Positions 61,193 through 64,000 of a stretch of 64,000 nt of DNA are shown here, in pieces. The notes beneath the pieces were generated by a model, which ran no database searches, was not told the DNA's origin, and saw only the letters and a list, made by a program, of their open reading frames with translations. The stretch is taken from contig OZ038326.1 in assembly GCA_964035795.1 (NCBI GenBank), forward strand, positions 7,877,729-7,941,728. Direction: 5' to 3'. Origin of the DNA: Pterobdella sp. o SKG-2022. Lineage: Eukaryota > Annelida > Clitellata > Hirudinida > Piscicolidae. A program made the position numbers and the translations under genes. The first letter of the stretch is position 1; each line of letters opens with the position of its first letter.

Positions 61193-61520
61193 GTGGATCA
61201 CAACATCAACATTGAATGTGGATTACAACATCAACATTGATTTGGATCACAACATCAACATTGAATGTGGATCACAACATCAACATTGAAATTGGATCAC
61301 AACATCAACATTGAAGGTTAATCACAACATCAACATTGAATGTGGATCACAACATCAACATTGAAATTGGATCACAACAACAACTTTGAATTTGGATCAC
61401 AACATCAACGTCGAATGTGGATCACAAGATCAACATTGAATGTAGATCAAAAAATCAACATTGAATGTAGATCAAAAAAATCAACATTGAATGTAGATCA
61501 AAAAATCAACATTGAATGAG
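61193..61520 (+). repeat. 25-bp direct repeat field
   Basis: About 13 units of ATCACAACATCAACATTGAA with TGTGG, grading into ATCAAAAAATCAACATTGAA with TGTAG on the right. Confidence 0.95.
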
Positions 61521-61757
61521 AAATGCAACAAAAAAATTAAATTTAAATTTTACAACTTTAAAGTAAAAGTTGAAAAATTTAAATTTAATTTTTTTGTTGC
61601 ATTTCTCATTCAATGTTGATTTTTTGATCTACATTCAATGTTGATTTTTTTGATCTACATTCAATGTTGATTTTTTGATCTACATTCAATGTTGATCTTG
61701 TGATCCACATTCGACGTTGATGTTGTGATCCAAATTCAAAGTTGATGTTGTGATCCA
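61368..61757. repeat. Near-perfect 390-bp palindrome
   Basis: Symmetry axis between 61562 and 61563. The arms are 195 bp each. I count about four mismatches: one near 61380 and the rest next to the axis. The right arm is an inverted copy of the last six or so repeat units of the direct repeat field. Confidence 0.97.
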
Positions 61758-62110
61758 CAAGAATTAAAAAGTTTCACAAATTTTTATTCTAAACTTCACT
61801 CGCCAGATGGCCACATGGTATATATTTGTGAATAAAATGTCTCAAATTAGTTTCATTTTGCTTTTGTTGAATCGTTTTTCTTCCATATGAAAAACTGCAA
61901 AACTCCATTCTCATTACACAAATAGATATCTAATAATTATCTCAGTAATTTGAGTTAATTAGTTTTGTGCTGCAATGTGCGTGTGTACGTGAAGGAGTTT
62001 TATATATGTAGATATTTCTTGAGTCTAAAATTAGTTTATAATGAAACCTTAACGTTATTCGAACACAATTTTTCAACTTTAGTTTTTTGATATAACCTTC
62101 AACGAGGATA

Positions 62111-62175
62111 ATGAAGTGTTTATTACTGCTTTTGCTCACAATTCCTTCATCCCTCGCCCAAGTCCCATATGAAGA
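62111..62175 (+). CDS. Signal-peptide exon of a secreted or membrane protein
   Basis: ATG at 62111 gives MKCLLLLLLTIPSSLAQVPY then E, a textbook signal peptide with a likely cleavage after SLA. A GTTAGT donor at 62176 leaves phase 2; reading through it meets a stop within a few codons. Later exons were not found with matching phase before the window end. A candidate exon at 62935-62998 is in the wrong phase to join directly. Confidence 0.5.
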
Positions 62176-62929
62176 GTTAGTGCCTTGAATTTGATTTATC
62201 AATAAACATTGGAAATTATCTTATCTCGAACTGTTTTTTTGCTTTTATGGCAGTTTGTGAGAATGAGGTTCTGAAAGCATATTTCTTCATAAGCAATCTT
62301 AGTCTTAGCAATCTCAAAACTCGGTTGAGTCTAGCTATACAAAAATACTTAATACGTATATAATTATTGGTTAAATGAATATATAATTATCGCTTAAATG
62401 AAGAGTTGCTCATTGTTCAAAGGCGCTAAAATGGCACTAAACTTTTTACAATATAAATTCTGGTTGAGTTCATGAAGATTGCCATTGGCAATCACTTGAG
62501 GTCAACGCTACAAAACACTTGCTGACCATTCCAGAGATCGAGTTTGAGACAATAACTTGATTATAAATCCAGTTATGCAAGAGTTGCAACAAAAATAACG
62601 ATCAAAATCAAAAGTTTTCTAGGCAGTATTTAAAAAAAATTATACAATGACAGAACGTGATGAAAAAGATCAAAAATGATAATAAAAAATAGTTGAGAGA
62701 TAAAATATGAAGTCAAGAAATAAAAAGTTGATGAAATATTTAAGAATAAGAAAAATATTGGATGACAAGATGACAGAAGATGGATCGATAAAAGTTGCAA
62801 ACTTCTTAACAAAGACTTGATCAATTGTCATTGTGCCTTTTAAAAATACATTTTCTTACCAATGCTATCATATAATTATAATAATATAAATATAAAGAAT
62901 AAAAAAATAATAAACAGCATGCAGAAAAT

Positions 62930-62998
62930 CACGTCAGCCTTTTCTGACCTTCTCCTTCAAGTGACGTCATCCCCGATGGCTCTGAGGCCCATCAAGAT
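62930..62998 (+). CDS. Possible internal exon, unrecognised
   Basis: After a CATGCAG acceptor the plus strand reads KITSAFSDLLLQVTSSPMAL then RPIKI, followed by a GTATGT donor. The composition is clearly richer in GC than the flanks. The family is not recognised. Confidence 0.3.
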
Positions 62999-63369
62999 TG
63001 TATGTGTGTGTTTGTTTTCGTACGTGTTTTCATGTTTTTGTGGTGGGTTATATTTCATTATTTCCGATCACTTCTTCGCAAACGAACAATTTACAGATAC
63101 TTTATATTCAAAAACTGAAATAGTCAATGAGTGAAACTTATGAAAGAAATCTAGTCCGAATGTTTCCTCATGAGCTTTTACTTATCGATAAGCATAGTTT
63201 TTGAATGAATTGTATCTATAAAATCTTCATTTTTGAAGAAATAAACAAATAGCTGTTGGAAATAAAGATAATTACGATAGCTGAAGGTTCCACGTTTTGT
63301 ATTAAATTTTTCGGTTTTCATTATTTTTTATATTTTAATGTGTGGCAAGAGTGAGGAAGACCATAGTGG

Positions 63370-63462
63370 TTGGAGGTGGTGAGGTTGGTATTTGGTAAGG
63401 TTGGTGTGGGGTGAAGTTGGTATGTGGTAAGATTGGTGTGGGGTGAGGTTGGTTGTTAACAA
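63370..63462. repeat. G/T-rich minisatellite, about 32-bp unit
   Basis: About 2.5 units alternating GAGGTTGGTATTTGGTAAG and GTTGGTGTGGGGT, G-rich on the plus strand. Confidence 0.8.
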
Positions 63463-64000
63463 GGTTTGTTGTGATATCATAAAGACTGAGTTATTGATTA
63501 GTTGATCATCCTCCAAATCTTTTCATTAACCTCAACAAATATTATACATTAAAGCATTCATTAACATCACTGAGTGTAATCAACAGTCAGATTGTTTCGT
63601 TTTATAGCCTTGTTTGTGTTTGTAGTTGTGTGTTTATATCGATCTCGAAATATCTCTCAATTATTTGCTTTTGTTATGTGTAATTTCATACATTATGTTT
63701 GATTAATTTATTATATATAGACAGTTATTGTGAAGCTAGATTTATTTTGTTTATAAAAAGTTTGGGTTAAAGTTTTGATGGGTTGGTTGGAGGCATTTGG
63801 TCTTTTGAAGCTTCAATGGAGAATTTGAATCAAACTAGATTAGTATTCAAGTGTCGAAAGTGAATTTTAAGGAAAATAAATGATAAAAAAATAATTTAGT
63901 TCACTTTAAATTGGTTTAATATAATAATATATTATAAAATATATTCTAATTAGACTATACTGCTGTACATTTTCCAGTAACTGGGCTTGATAGCAGTCAG
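63463..64000. other. Window end, no gene seen
   Basis: AT-rich. A TTTTCCAG acceptor-like site lies near 63975, so an exon may begin just inside the window end, but too little is visible. Confidence 0.3.

Overview
This is an AT-rich, intron-rich animal genome window. Metazoan origin is supported by a neuroligin-type synaptic adhesion gene, a secreted C-type lectin-domain gene, a UCHL5-like proteasomal deubiquitinase and a DNLZ/HEP1 mitochondrial zinc-finger gene. Introns are of two classes: 48-100 nt in several small genes, and 0.3-6.9 kb in the neuroligin gene. Transposons are non-LTR and Penelope-like elements plus a tRNA-derived SINE. I cannot name the species; an invertebrate (perhaps a flatworm or other lophotrochozoan) is my guess only.

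Layout. 0.7-3.3 kb: UCHL5-like gene (minus), head to head with DNLZ (plus, 3.5-4.1 kb), with about 206 bp between start codons. 5.4-6.6 kb: C-type lectin-domain gene (minus). 7.1-13.3 kb: two decayed copies of one L2/CR1-like LINE, a decayed Penelope GIY-YIG end and a SINE copy. 13.4-15.9 kb: two unrecognised minus-strand genes with tiny introns and consistent splice phases. 16.1-19.8 kb: RNase H-bearing LINE, then a second RNase H fragment. 20.2-21.1 kb: Penelope-like reverse transcriptase. 22.1-22.4 kb: fragment of a LINE of the restriction-like-endonuclease type. 22.6-24.1 kb: asparagine-rich coiled-coil gene (minus). 24.4-27.5 kb: inverted-repeat-bounded block containing a larger minus-strand copy of that LINE type. 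27.6-27.8 kb: small unrecognised two-exon 3' end (minus). 28-36 kb: mostly non-coding, with mini- and microsatellites including about 94 TG units.

36.2-58.0 kb: one plus-strand gene of seven exons with a fully consistent reading frame (5127 nt, about 1708 aa). It encodes a neuroligin-like protein about twice the usual length. It has a signal peptide, a cholinesterase-like fold without a serine nucleophile, very long Lys/Asn-rich insertions, one transmembrane helix and a class I PDZ ligand at the C terminus. Its introns hold several minisatellites, including 47 exact 10-bp units of a GGGTTTGAAA type. 58-64 kb: mostly non-coding, with a foldback element, a 25-bp repeat field ending in a near-perfect 390-bp palindrome, and the signal-peptide exon of a further secreted-protein gene.

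The best candidate for something undescribed is the enlarged neuroligin, especially the insertion placed between the two cysteines of a conserved disulfide pair. The palindrome, the 10-bp array and the inverted-repeat/LINE composite are the most striking non-coding structures. All exon models come from reading the sequence and need transcript support.
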